The notes below the pieces were generated by a model that was given only the letters and a program-made list of their open reading frames with translations, was not told where the DNA came from and ran no database searches. Source: Streptomyces violaceoruber (GTDB lineage: Bacteria > Actinomycetota > Actinomycetes > Streptomycetales > Streptomycetaceae). Taken from it: a stretch of 64,000 bases of DNA. Shown here piece by piece: positions 17,267-26,684 of this stretch. Each line of letters starts with the position of its first letter. The first letter of the stretch is position 1. Made by a program: the position numbers and the translations under genes. Location of the stretch: positions 1 to 64,000 of the forward strand of contig JODI01000008.1 of the NCBI GenBank assembly GCA_000720805.1, in the 5' to 3' direction.

Positions 17267-18175
17267 TCACCCGAGTTCTTTCGGGCCGTCCCCCATGGTC
17301 AGCGGATCCGCCGGTTCCTCCAGCGGCGGCAGGGCGGGCAAGGCGTCCCACGGCACCTGGACCCGGCGCAGGTCGGCCCGGATCCGCTCGGCGAGGCGTC
17401 TGGTGTCCCGGCGGTTCATGACCGCTCCGACGGCCGCGCCGACCATGAACGGCATCAGGTTCGGCAGATCGCGCACCACGCGCTTCATGATCTGCTGACG
17501 CAGTTGCTGTTTCATGCGGCTGTTCAGCGCGCCGCTCACCGTCGACGGCTTGCTCACATCGATCCCGCGCTCCCCCGACCAGGAGTCGATGTACGCGGTG
17601 GAACGCTGCTTGAGGGTGCCCGGCGGTCGTGCGCCGTAGACCTCGTGGAGCTCCGCGATCAGCTTCAGTTCGATCACCGCCACGCCGGTGATCTCGGCGG
17701 CCAGCTCCGTGGGCATCGCGGGCGGTACGGGCATCATCGCCGCGGCGCCGATTCCCGCGCCGACGGTGGCGGTGGCGGTGGCGGCACCCGCCACGAGCTT
17801 GTCCGCGAGCTGCTCGGGCCCGAGGCCTGGGAACTGCCTGCGGAGCGCCGCGAGGTCGCGTACGGGGATCCGCGGGGCGAGGTCGATGATGCGGTCGGCG
17901 AGGTGCCCCAGGGCCGCCCTGGCGCGGTTGCCGCCCTTGCGGACGCCTTCCCGGGTCCTGTCCCGGATCACCGCGGCCCGCCGCCGTGCGACGGGCGCGG
18001 GTGTGTCGGCCCGCACCGGGAGATCTGCCCGGTCGGCCGCCGGTTCGAGCGAGGCCGATCCGGAATCGGATGAGCCCCGCTCGTCGTCACGCGCGCCGTG
18101 CCGTCGTTGGGACGGCACCGAGTCCGCTTCCCCTTTCAGGAAGCGGCGCTTCCGGGGAGGGGTCGAGCCAGTCAC
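17267..18175 (-). CDS. Conserved actinobacterial protein with central hydrophobic segment, function unknown
   Basis: There are 302 residues. The first 90 are basic and disordered (MTGSTPPRKRRFLKGEAD). The middle has a Gly/Ala-rich hydrophobic run (AGAATATATVGAGIGAAAMM) and AAEITGVAVIELKLIAELHE, which faintly recalls EcsC-type proteins. A second hydrophobic stretch (MPFMVGAAVGAVMNRRDTRR) and a Pro-rich end follow. It is probably membrane-associated. It sits upstream of nothing obvious and 14 nt from the DUF4193 stop, so it may share that transcript. I do not recognise a function. Confidence 0.65.
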   Translation of the reverse strand: MTGSTPPRKRRFLKGEADSVPSQRRHGARDDERGSSDSGSASLEPAADRADLPVRADTPAPVARRRAAVIRDRTREGVRKGGNRARAALGHLADRIIDLAPRIPVRDLAALRRQFPGLGPEQLADKLVAGAATATATVGAGIGAAAMMPVPPAMPTELAAEITGVAVIELKLIAELHEVYGARPPGTLKQRSTAYIDSWSGERGIDVSKPSTVSGALNSRMKQQLRQQIMKRVVRDLPNLMPFMVGAAVGAVMNRRDTRRLAERIRADLRRVQVPWDALPALPPLEEPADPLTMGDGPKELG

Positions 18176-18188
18176 GGCCGACCCGTCC

Positions 18189-18485
18189 TCAGTCGCAGTC
18201 GCGGCAGATCGGCTGACCGTTCTTCTCTCGGGCCAGCTGGCTGCGGTGGTGCACCAGGAAGCAGCTCATGCAGGTGAACTCGTCCTGCTGCTTCGGCAGC
18301 ACCCGGACGGCCAGCTCCTCGTTCGAGAGGTCCGCGCCGGGCAGTTCCAGGCCTTCGGCGGCCTCGAACTCATCGACGTCCACTGCGGACGTCGACTTGT
18401 CGTTCCTCCGGGCCTTCAGTTCTTCAAGGCTGTCCGAGTCGACGTCGTCGTCGGTCTTGCGTGGGGTGTCGTAGTCGGTTGCCAT
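18189..18485 (-). CDS. DUF4193 zinc-ribbon-like protein
   Basis: ATG at 18485 (MATDYDTPRKTDDDVDSDSL) gives 98 residues, the normal DUF4193 size. The first half is very acidic. The C-terminal half has EFTCMSCFLVHHRSQL and PICRDCD, four cysteines in CxxC pairs that should bind zinc. Role is unknown; the protein is highly conserved in actinobacteria and lies in the same neighbourhood in mycobacteria (Rv2699c). Confidence 0.85.
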   Translation of the reverse strand: MATDYDTPRKTDDDVDSDSLEELKARRNDKSTSAVDVDEFEAAEGLELPGADLSNEELAVRVLPKQQDEFTCMSCFLVHHRSQLAREKNGQPICRDCD

Positions 18486-18890
18486 GTCGCTCTCCCCCTC
18501 TGGGTGTCTGTGGTGTCTCCAGCGCACGTAACGCGTGAGAGGCCGGACTTGTGCCCGACCTGAGGCGGAGATTTTGCCTCACATCAAGGTCTGTTACTCA
18601 ATCGACACCCAACCGAACTCCTCATGAGTGATCGGGTTGGATGGCGATCGGGACCGTACACGGTCCGAATCCCGCACTTCAAAGGCGTCTCACCGTGTAC
18701 TTCCCGTGACCAAGACTCCGGAAAACCCGGATTTTCCCGGCTTTCCGACGCTATTCATGATCACCGTGAGTAGATGGCTGGAAAATCGCCCTTGTGATCG
18801 ATCACACACAGGATCGGCCGGTCGGCGCCTCGAAAATTCCGCGCAAAGCGAACATCCCTGTGTATCGATCGGTGTGCGGGGGTCATGCTC
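18486..18890. promoter_or_regulatory. Intergenic region with two perfect palindromes between DUF4193 and cutS
   Basis: No gene is seen in 405 bp. Two palindromes stand out: GGACCGT-AC-ACGGTCC at 18651-18666, and TGTGATCGATCACA at 18793-18806. There is also a GGAAAA/TTTTCC hairpin near 18719-18736 that could end the cutRS transcript. Local GC is lower than in flanking genes. The region should contain the DUF4193 promoter on the minus strand. Confidence 0.5.
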
Positions 18891-20123
18891 TCAGACAGGC
18901 AGGGTCACCCGCATCACGAGCCCACCCCCTTCGCGTGGCTGGGCCGAGATATGACCGCCGTGCGCCCGCGCCACGGACCGCACGATGGACAGGCCCAGGC
19001 CCACTCCCTTGTCGCTGCCCGTGCGCTCGGTACGCAAGCGCCGGAACGGTTCGAAAATATTGTCGATCTCGTACGCCGGCACCACCGGGCCCGTGTTGGC
19101 CACCACGAGCACCGCCTGACCGTGCTGGATCTCTGTGGTCACCTCGACCCAGCCGCCCTCGGGCACGTTGTACCGCACGGCGTTCTGGAGGAGGTTCAGA
19201 GCGATCCGCTCCAGCAGCACGCCGTTGCCCTGCACGAGCGCGGGCTTCTGCTCGCCCCGGATCACCACACCCTTGGCCTGCGCCTCGCCGTGCACCTGGT
19301 CGACGGCCTGCTCGGCGACCTCGGCGAGGTCGACCGGTTTGCGTTCGACGATCTGGTTGTCGCTGCGGGCTAGCAGCAGCAGACCCTCGACGAGCTGCTC
19401 ACTGCGCTCGTTCGTGGCCAGCAGCGTCTTGCCGAGCTGTTGCAGCTCCACCGGCGCGTTCGGATCGGACAGATGTACCTCGAGGAGCGTGCGGTTGATC
19501 GCGAGCGGTGTCCTCAGCTCGTGCGAGGCGTTGCCGACGAAGCGCTGCTGGGCGGTGAAGGCGCGCTGCAACCGCTCCAGCATGTCGTCGAAGGTGTCGG
19601 CGAGTTCCTTGATCTCGTCGTCCGGGCCGTCCAGCTCGATACGGCGGGACAGGTCCGAGCCCGCCACCGCGCGCGCGGTGCGCAGGATGCGGCCCAGCGG
19701 GGACAGGACACGGCCGGCCATGGCGTAGCCGAAGGCGAACGCGATGATCGCGAGGCCGAGCAGGGCAAGGAGCGAGCGGCTGAGCAGGTTGTCCAGGGCG
19801 TGCTGGCGCTGCAGGTTCACGCACTCGTTCATCGCGTGGTTCATCTCGGTGGATGACGAGTCGGACGGGAAGTTGCAGATGTCGCTGGCCACTTGGCCCG
19901 AGAGGACCTTGAAGGGCAACTCGCTGCCCACCTTCAGTGCGTTCGCGGCGAGCAGGTAGATGATCGACAGCAGCAGGATGCCCGCGATCAGGAACATCCC
20001 GCCGTACAGCAGCGTCAGCCTTATCCGGATGGTCGGGCGCAGCCACGGGAAGGGCGGCTCCGGCCTGCGGGGGTCCCAGGTGGGCTTCGGGGGTGCCTGA
20101 GGAGGCACCGGGGTCGCGGCCAC
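18891..20123 (-). CDS. cutS: Sensor histidine kinase CutS
   Basis: The 410 residues comprise a Pro-rich N-terminal cytosolic leader, TM1 at about 36-60, a short extracellular loop, TM2 at about 116-138, HAMP, HisKA (VGNASHELRTPLAINRT, His201) and HATPase (LLQNAVRYNVPE, GVGLGLSIVRSVARAHGG). The loop holds exactly two cysteines, Cys83 and Cys101 (DICNFPSDSS and NECVNLQRQ). Paired loop cysteines are reported for the CutS family and are thought to read the extracellular redox or secretion state; that mechanism is taken from recall of the literature. It follows cutR by 5 nt. Confidence 0.9.
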   Translation of the reverse strand: MAATPVPPQAPPKPTWDPRRPEPPFPWLRPTIRIRLTLLYGGMFLIAGILLLSIIYLLAANALKVGSELPFKVLSGQVASDICNFPSDSSSTEMNHAMNECVNLQRQHALDNLLSRSLLALLGLAIIAFAFGYAMAGRVLSPLGRILRTARAVAGSDLSRRIELDGPDDEIKELADTFDDMLERLQRAFTAQQRFVGNASHELRTPLAINRTLLEVHLSDPNAPVELQQLGKTLLATNERSEQLVEGLLLLARSDNQIVERKPVDLAEVAEQAVDQVHGEAQAKGVVIRGEQKPALVQGNGVLLERIALNLLQNAVRYNVPEGGWVEVTTEIQHGQAVLVVANTGPVVPAYEIDNIFEPFRRLRTERTGSDKGVGLGLSIVRSVARAHGGHISAQPREGGGLVMRVTLPV

Positions 20124-20128
20124 GGCGG

Positions 20129-20782
<654 letters not shown>

Positions 20783-21208
20783 GTCGCTTGTCCTTCCTGT
20801 GTCCACCCGCGTAGCGCCTCGTAACCGATCTCGGTCACGCGAGCAGGGGGTTTCGGTGAGTGTGTGGCCCCCATCCTGCCCTTTTCGGCCATAAGTCGGC
20901 TGTAAGACGGGTGAGCGCCGCCTGAAGGACCGGTGTGAGGCCCGGGAATGGGAGATTTTCTCGCCTGGTTGAGGTTTCCGTGGAAGGGAGCGGGGGGAGG
21001 ACGGCTTTACACCCCGCGATCACGCTCTGCATGTGCCGCACCACCATGCGGCACTCCGCGATCCGCTTCCGCAGAGTGGGCGTGGGTGTCCGGCACCGTC
21101 GCCGCCCAGCGGGGCAGCGCGCTGGGCATCTGCAGGAGACGTGATCGCCCCTTCCCAACGGCACACCCCCGTGCCACCGACCCACGACCCAGGACGAGGG
21201 GGCGCAGC
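20783..21208. other. Intergenic region upstream of cutR
   Basis: There are 426 bp without a recognised gene. The cutR promoter should lie near 20840-20900 on the minus strand. The frames on either strand look like chance reading frames and have no family match. Confidence 0.4.
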
Positions 21209-21379
21209 ATGGACGCATTCACCGCAGGACTTCTGCAGCGCATAAGGGCGACCGAGTCCGACCTGACCCGGGCTCGCGACGAGGGCGACGACTTCCTCGT
21301 CGAGGTGGAGCAGGCCGAGCTCGACGACCTGCGCCGCCTCGCCGCCGAGCACGGTGTGGAGGTTGCGACGAGCGTCTGA
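21209..21379 (+). CDS. Small conserved protein of 56 residues, function unknown
   Basis: ATG at 21209 follows ACGAGGGGGCGCAGC, a strong ribosome site. The product, MDAFTAGLLQRIRATESDLT then ARDEGDDFLVEVEQAELDD and LRRLAAEHGVEVATSV, is an acidic helical hairpin with heptad-like Leu/Val spacing. From memory near-identical short proteins occur at this place in other Streptomyces. It has no membrane segment or cysteine. The function is unknown; it may dimerise as a coiled coil. Confidence 0.7.
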   Translation: MDAFTAGLLQRIRATESDLTRARDEGDDFLVEVEQAELDDLRRLAAEHGVEVATSV

Positions 21380-21404
21380 TCACGAGCGTTACGCGGCACG
21401 GCGG

Positions 21405-21433
21405 GACCCCCGGCGAATCCAGCGCCGGGGGTC
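21405..21433. terminator. Bidirectional terminator
   Basis: GACCCCCGGCG (21405-21415) and CGCCGGGGGTC (21423-21433) form a perfect 11-bp stem with a 7-nt loop, between the convergent 56-residue gene and the inositol-phosphatase-like gene. Confidence 0.8.
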
Positions 21434-21457
21434 TCGGCGTGTGCCGGCACGGTCGCG

Positions 21458-22273
21458 TCAGTCGTGCCAGGCGCCGAAGTCCTCCAGAAGGCGCTGGAGG
21501 GGCTCGAAGACGCCCGGACTACCGGCGACCGTCAGGGCGTGTGCGGGGCGCTCTGAGGGACGTCCACCGGTCAGGGCGCCCGCCTCACGGGCGATGAGGT
21601 CGCCCGCCGCGAGGTCCCAGGGGTGCAGACCGCGTTCGTAGTAGCCGTCGAGCCGGCCCGCGGCGACGTCGCACAGGTCGACCGCGGCCGAGCCGCCCCG
21701 CCGGATGTCGCGCAGCAGCGGGATCAGCTTGCGGACGACCTCGGCCTGGTGGGCGCGGACCTCGGTGACGTAGTTGAAGCCGGTCGAGACCAGTGCCTGC
21801 TCCAGCGGCGGCGCGGGGCGGCAGGCCAGCTCGCGCTCGCCGTCCCAGGCGCCGGTGGCCCGGGCGCCCTCGCCGAGGACCGCGTGGTACGTCTCCCCTC
21901 GCATCGGGATCTCGACGACGCCTACGACGGTCTCGCCGTTCTGCTCGGCGGCGATGGAGACGGCCCAGGTAGGCAGGCCGTACAGGTAGTTGACCGTGCC
22001 GTCGAGCGGGTCGATCACCCAGCGGACGCCGCTGGTGCCCTCGGTGACGGCGCCCTCCTCGCCCAGGAAGCCGTCGTCCGGGCGGTGTGCGGAGATCAGG
22101 TCGGTGATCAGCTTCTCCGCCGCGATGTCCATCTCGGTGACCACGTCGATCGGACTCGACTTGGTCCTGGCGACCGCGAGGTCGGCCGGACGGCCGTCCC
22201 GCAGCAGCGCGCCGGCCCGCCGGGCGGCCTCCTGGGCGAGGGCGAGCAGTTCCGAGTGCAGGGGGTCGGTCAC
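21458..22273 (-). CDS. Inositol monophosphatase family protein
   Basis: GTG at 22273 follows GAGGAGCCCC and lies 8 nt after the ferrochelatase stop; it gives 271 residues. Metal-site motifs of the family are present: FLGEEG (Glu), WVIDPLDGTVNYLYGLP, and the C-terminal HPWDLAAGDLIAREAGA. Members dephosphorylate inositol-1-phosphate, histidinol-phosphate, NADP or 3'-phosphoadenosine phosphates, and the sequence does not decide which. SuhB lies in the same neighbourhood in mycobacteria. It is co-transcribed with the ferrochelatase. Confidence 0.85.
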   Translation of the reverse strand: MTDPLHSELLALAQEAARRAGALLRDGRPADLAVARTKSSPIDVVTEMDIAAEKLITDLISAHRPDDGFLGEEGAVTEGTSGVRWVIDPLDGTVNYLYGLPTWAVSIAAEQNGETVVGVVEIPMRGETYHAVLGEGARATGAWDGERELACRPAPPLEQALVSTGFNYVTEVRAHQAEVVRKLIPLLRDIRRGGSAAVDLCDVAAGRLDGYYERGLHPWDLAAGDLIAREAGALTGGRPSERPAHALTVAGSPGVFEPLQRLLEDFGAWHD

Positions 22274-22281
22274 GGGGCTCC

Positions 22282-23409
22282 TCACGTGTAGGGGCTGTCG
22301 GCGCCCGCGGCGGCGGGGTGCGGGGCGCGGGCCGGGCAGCAGCCCACCGGGCAGAGGTGATGGCCGGCCCCGAGCAGGCCCCGAGCGCAGGGCGTGACCT
22401 GCTCGGCGCGCTCGACGGCGGCGCGCTCCAGGACGAGGTCGCGGACCGCGGCGGCGAACCGGGGGTCGGCGCCGACGGTGGCCGAGCGGCGCACCGGCAG
22501 GCCCAGCTCCTCGGCCTTGGCCCTGGCCTCCGTGTCGAGGTCGTACATGACCTCCATGTGGTCGGAGACGAAGCCGATGGGCGCCATGACGACCGCCGGG
22601 GCCCCGGCCGCGTGCCGCTCCTCCAGGTGGTCGCAGATGTCGGGCTCCAGCCACGGGATGTGCGGAGCGCCGGAGCGGGACTGGTAGACGAGTTGCCACG
22701 GGTGGTCGACGCCGGTGCGCTCGCGGACCGCGTCGGCGACCAGTTGGGCCACGTCCAGGTGCTGCTTCACGTACGCACCGCCGTCGCCGTGCTCCTCGAC
22801 CGGGCCGGAGGTGTCCGCGGAGGCGATCGGGATCGAGTGGGTGGTGAAGGCGAGGTGGGCACCGTCCCGGACGTCCTCGGGGAGGTCGGCGAGGGACTCG
22901 ATCACCCCGTCGATCATCGGCTCCAGGAAGCCCGGGTGGTTGAAGTAGTGCCGCAGCTTGTCGACGGCGGGCGGCCGCAGGCCCTCGGCCTGGAGGGCGG
23001 CCAGCGAGTCGGCGAGGTTCTCGCGGTACTGACGGCAGCCCGAGTACGAGGCGTACGCGCTGGTGGCGAGGACCAGGACGCGGCGGCGGCCGTCGGCGAC
23101 CATCTGGCGCAGGGTGTCCGTCAGGTAGGGCGCCCAGTTGCGGTTGCCCCAGTAGACCGGCAGGTCCAGGCCGTGTTCCGCGAAGTCCTTGCGCAGGGCG
23201 TCCAGCAGGGCGCGGTTCTGGTCGTTGATGGGGCTGACCCCGCCGAACAGGAAGTAGTGCTGCCCGACTTCCTTCAGGCGTTCCTTGGGGATTCCGCGCC
23301 CGCGCGTCACGTTCTCCAGAAACGGGACGACGTCGTCCGGCCCCTCCGGGCCGCCGAACGAGAGCAGGAGCAGGGCGTCGTAGGGGGTGGCTTCGAGCGC
23401 GTCTGGCAT
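22282..23409 (-). CDS. cpfC: Coproporphyrin III ferrochelatase
   Basis: The 375-residue protein belongs to the HemH/CpfC family: [38 protein letters not shown] (metal-site His) and [15 protein letters not shown]. The C-terminal part has four cysteines in [18 protein letters not shown], consistent with the [2Fe-2S] cluster of actinobacterial enzymes. Actinobacteria use the coproporphyrin route, so it should insert Fe2+ into coproporphyrin III rather than protoporphyrin (family knowledge). It heads the operon with the inositol-phosphatase-like gene. Confidence 0.92.
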   Translation of the reverse strand: MPDALEATPYDALLLLSFGGPEGPDDVVPFLENVTRGRGIPKERLKEVGQHYFLFGGVSPINDQNRALLDALRKDFAEHGLDLPVYWGNRNWAPYLTDTLRQMVADGRRRVLVLATSAYASYSGCRQYRENLADSLAALQAEGLRPPAVDKLRHYFNHPGFLEPMIDGVIESLADLPEDVRDGAHLAFTTHSIPIASADTSGPVEEHGDGGAYVKQHLDVAQLVADAVRERTGVDHPWQLVYQSRSGAPHIPWLEPDICDHLEERHAAGAPAVVMAPIGFVSDHMEVMYDLDTEARAKAEELGLPVRRSATVGADPRFAAAVRDLVLERAAVERAEQVTPCARGLLGAGHHLCPVGCCPARAPHPAAAGADSPYT

Positions 23410-23648
23410 GGATCGATCCTGTCATCAGGTGCTGACAGCCGGGAAACGGCGGGGTGACGACCCGGGTTCCCCGTACGTCCGACGGGGTGCGTTAGGGTCA
23501 CCTAACTCGTAAGCTGTTCCGGCGATGTACGCGCCTTACCGAGTCGGCGCGTCCAAGCGGTGCCGAGCCGATCGACGAGCCCGATCACCGATTGCGATCA
23601 CCGAGTCCGATCACCGAGCCGCCCCGCTCCCGCCCGACCGGAGACCCC

Positions 23649-24887
23649 GTGCCCAGCCCCTACCGCGCCCTGTTCGCCGCCCCCGGCTCCAAGGGGTTCT
23701 CCGCCGCGGGCCTCCTCGGCCGGATGCCGTTGTCGATGATGGGCATCGGCGTCGTGACTATGGTCTCCCAGCTGACCGGGCGGTACGGGCTGGCCGGCGG
23801 GCTGTCGGCCACCATGGCGCTGGCCGCGGCGGTCGCGGGACCGCAGGTCTCACGGCTGGTGGACCAGTACGGCCAGCGGCGGGTGCTGCGCCCGGCGACG
23901 CTGATCGCCCTCGTCGCGGCGGCGGGGCTGCTGTGCTCCGCGCACTACGAGTGGCCGGACTGGACGCTGTTCGTGTTCAGTGCCGGCGTCGGCTGTGTGC
24001 CGAGCGTCGGCGCCATGATCCGCGCCCGGTGGGCGACCCTGTACCGGGGAACGCCGCACCTGCACACCGCCTACTCCTTCGAGTCCGTGATCGACGAGGT
24101 CTGCTTCATCTTCGGGCCGATCATCTCCGTCGGCCTGTCCACGGTCTGGTTCCCGGAGGCCGGCCCGCTGCTGGCCGCGTGCTTCCTCGCGGTCGGCGTC
24201 CTGTGGCTGACCGCCCAGCGCGCCACCGAGCCCGCACCGCACCCGCGCGCGCAGCACGGCGGTGGCACGGCCCTGCGGGCGGCCGGCCTGCAGGTCCTGG
24301 TGGGGACCTTCGTGGCGACCGGAGCGATCTTCGGGGGGGTCGACGTGGTCACGGTGGCCTTCGCCGACGAGCAGGGCCACAAGGGCGCCGCGAGCGTGGT
24401 CCTCGCGCTGTACGCCGCGGGCTCCTGCGCGGCGGGGATCGTGTTCGGGCTGCTGCGCTTCAAGGGGGCGCCCGAACCTCGCTGGCTGCTGGGCGTATGT
24501 GCGATGGGCGTGAGTATGATCCCCCTCCTACTGGTCGGAAACTTGCCGTTCCTGGCCGTGGCGCTGTTCGTAGCGGGCCTGTCCATCGCTCCCACGATGA
24601 TCACGACGATGTCCCTCATCGAGCAGCACGTACCTCGCGCGCAACTGACCGAGGGCATGACCTGGGTGAGCACCGGGCTGGCGGTCGGGGTCGCGCTCGG
24701 CTCCTCCGTGTCCGGCTGGGTGATCGACGCCGCCGGCGCGCGGGCCGGGTACGGGGTTCCGGCGGTGTCCGGGGCCGTCGCGGTCGCGGTCGGTTTCCTG
24801 GGGTACCGCCGGCTCAGCAGGCCGGCTCCGCGTCGGGGAGGCGTCGTTGAGCAGCACAGCGAGCGGGACGAACGGCACGTGGCGTAA
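23649..24887 (+). CDS. MFS transporter
   Basis: GTG at 23649 (MPSPYRALFAAPGSKGF) follows GGAGA and gives 412 residues; the in-frame start at 23592 lacks a ribosome site. Twelve hydrophobic segments, GLLGRMPLSMMGIGVVTMVS and the DQYGQRRVLRPA loop 2-3 motif fit the major facilitator superfamily, drug-efflux-like branch. Substrate unknown. The 3' end overlaps the next gene by 41 nt, so the transporter and the oxidase are probably made together. Confidence 0.85.
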   Translation: MPSPYRALFAAPGSKGFSAAGLLGRMPLSMMGIGVVTMVSQLTGRYGLAGGLSATMALAAAVAGPQVSRLVDQYGQRRVLRPATLIALVAAAGLLCSAHYEWPDWTLFVFSAGVGCVPSVGAMIRARWATLYRGTPHLHTAYSFESVIDEVCFIFGPIISVGLSTVWFPEAGPLLAACFLAVGVLWLTAQRATEPAPHPRAQHGGGTALRAAGLQVLVGTFVATGAIFGGVDVVTVAFADEQGHKGAASVVLALYAAGSCAAGIVFGLLRFKGAPEPRWLLGVCAMGVSMIPLLLVGNLPFLAVALFVAGLSIAPTMITTMSLIEQHVPRAQLTEGMTWVSTGLAVGVALGSSVSGWVIDAAGARAGYGVPAVSGAVAVAVGFLGYRRLSRPAPRRGGVVEQHSERDERHVA

Positions 24888-26166
24888 CTGGGGCGGCAAC
24901 GTCGCCGCCCGTCCCGCACGGGAGGTCACGCCCGCCTCGGTCGAGGAACTGGCGGATGCCGTCCGCAAGGCCGCTGAGGACGGGCTGAAGGTGAAGGCCG
25001 TCGGCACCGGGCACTCCTTCACCTCCATCGCCGCCACGGACGGTGTGTTGATCCGCCCTCAACTGTTGACGGGCATCCGCAGCATCGACCGGGACGCCAT
25101 GACGGTCACGGTCGAGGCCGGGACCCCGCTCAAGAGGCTCAACCTGGCCCTGGCCCGGGAAGGCCTGTCGCTGACCAACATGGGCGACATCATGGAGCAG
25201 ACGGTCTCCGGCGCCACCAGTACCGGCACGCACGGAACAGGCCGCGAGTCGGGCTCGATCGCCGCCCAGATCAGGGGTCTGGAGCTGGTCACCGCCGACG
25301 GCACGCTCCTGACCTGCTCGGAGAAGGAGAACCCGGAGGTCTTCGCCGCCGCACGGATCGGCCTGGGCGCGCTCGGCATCGTCACCGCGATCACCTTCGC
25401 CGTGGAGCCGGTCTTCCTGCTCGCCGCGCGCGAGGAACCGATGCCCTTCGACCGGGTCGTCGCCGAGTTCGACCAGTTGTGGGCCGAGAACGAGCACTTC
25501 GAGTTCTACTGGTTCCCGCACACCGGCAGCACCAACACCAAGCGGAACAACCGCAGCGCGGGTCCGGAGCAGCCGGTGGGACGGCTGGCGGGCTGGTTCG
25601 AGGACGAGTTCCTCTCCAACGGCGCCTTCCAACTGGCCCAGTGGGTCGGCCGCGCGGTGCCGGCCACCGTCCCGGCCATCGCGCGGATCTCCAGCAAGGC
25701 TCTGTCCGCGCGGACTTACACGGACATCCCGTACAAGGTCTTCACCTCTCCGCGCCGGGTGCGTTTCGTGGAGATGGAGTACGCCGTCCCGCGTGCGGCG
25801 GTGACCGAGGCGCTGCGCGAACTGAAGAGGACGGTCGACCGCTCCGGTCTGCGGATCAGCTTCCCGGTGGAGGTGCGCACCGCCCCGGCCGACGACATCA
25901 CCCTGTCGACGGCCTCGGGCCGGGACAGCGCGTACATCGCCGTCCACCTCGTCAAGGGAACGCCCTATCAGGCGTACTTCAGCGCGGCCGAGCGCATCTT
26001 CACCGCGTACGAGGGCCGGCCGCACTGGGGCAAGGTGCACACCCGCGACGCCGAGTACTTCGCCGGCGTCTACCCGCGCTTCGCCGAGTTCACCGCACTG
26101 CGGGACCGGCTCGACCCCGACCGCCGGTTCCAGAACGACTACCTGCGGCGGGTGTTGGGGGCGTAG
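24847..26166 (+). CDS. FAD-dependent sugar-lactone oxidase (D-arabinono-1,4-lactone oxidase family)
   Basis: I chose TTG at 24847, 5 nt after GGGGAGG inside the MFS gene; it gives 439 residues. FAD_binding_4 is seen at about 20-150 (VKAVGTGHSFTSI, TVEAGTPLKRLN, TSTGTHGTG), then the ALO domain ending WGKVHTRDAEYFAGVYPRF. Members oxidise aldono-1,4-lactones with FAD and oxygen or another acceptor; the mycobacterial relative acts on gulono-lactone (recalled). The His in GTGHS may carry covalent FAD. Translation is likely coupled to the upstream transporter. Confidence 0.85.
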   Translation: MSSTASGTNGTWRNWGGNVAARPAREVTPASVEELADAVRKAAEDGLKVKAVGTGHSFTSIAATDGVLIRPQLLTGIRSIDRDAMTVTVEAGTPLKRLNLALAREGLSLTNMGDIMEQTVSGATSTGTHGTGRESGSIAAQIRGLELVTADGTLLTCSEKENPEVFAAARIGLGALGIVTAITFAVEPVFLLAAREEPMPFDRVVAEFDQLWAENEHFEFYWFPHTGSTNTKRNNRSAGPEQPVGRLAGWFEDEFLSNGAFQLAQWVGRAVPATVPAIARISSKALSARTYTDIPYKVFTSPRRVRFVEMEYAVPRAAVTEALRELKRTVDRSGLRISFPVEVRTAPADDITLSTASGRDSAYIAVHLVKGTPYQAYFSAAERIFTAYEGRPHWGKVHTRDAEYFAGVYPRFAEFTALRDRLDPDRRFQNDYLRRVLGA

Positions 26167-26684
26167 CGGACGGGCTCCAGGTGAACTCGCCGGGAGCGTG
26201 GGGAAGTACGGGAGACGCACGAGGCACGTTCCAGGCATATCCAAGGCATTTGCGGACGAGATCGGCGAAACCAGCAGGCGGAGTCATTGGTTCTGTTTCC
26301 GGCGATTGCGTGAAATGCGCCACCTTCATGATCCCGGAAACCGCTCGAGGGCGGCCAAGTGCCGTGCGCCGGAAGAAGTTGGGCGGCGTGGCCATCCACG
26401 CACGTGGCCCGAATGGAGTACTGTTGCGAGCCCTGGGTCAGGTCTCCCGCCAGGACGTCCGTGGCCTTCAAGGACCGCCGGGAGGGGGCTAGTTGCACAG
26501 GGTGACGGAGTTGGTCACTTAGCGTTGCGAATAGGTAACCGTGCCATAACGGCGATCCAGGGCCCGTGCCCGACACGCCGGGCAACTCGGCAAGGTTGTG
26601 GCAGGCTGCACCCGGGCAGGCCACACTCGACTAGCGGAAGCAGCGACGCACGTGACGTCGGCAGGCACCACCCGGGAGGTCCCC
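26167..26684. promoter_or_regulatory. 518-bp region upstream of sepH
   Basis: No credible gene is seen. GC content is below the surroundings in 26230-26600. The segment 26595-26640 has TTGTGG and CACACT-like boxes, roughly 20 nt apart, that could be a promoter for sepH. I see no strong terminator after the oxidase gene. Confidence 0.4.

Noticed and set aside
18793..18806. Crp binding site TGTGATCGATCACA
   Set aside because: The half-sites are 4 bp apart instead of the usual 6, so it does not fit the Crp consensus; kept only as an unexplained palindrome.
26139..26624. 161-codon minus-strand frame before sepH
   Set aside because: No ribosome site, no recognisable motif and poor codon bias; treated as non-coding.
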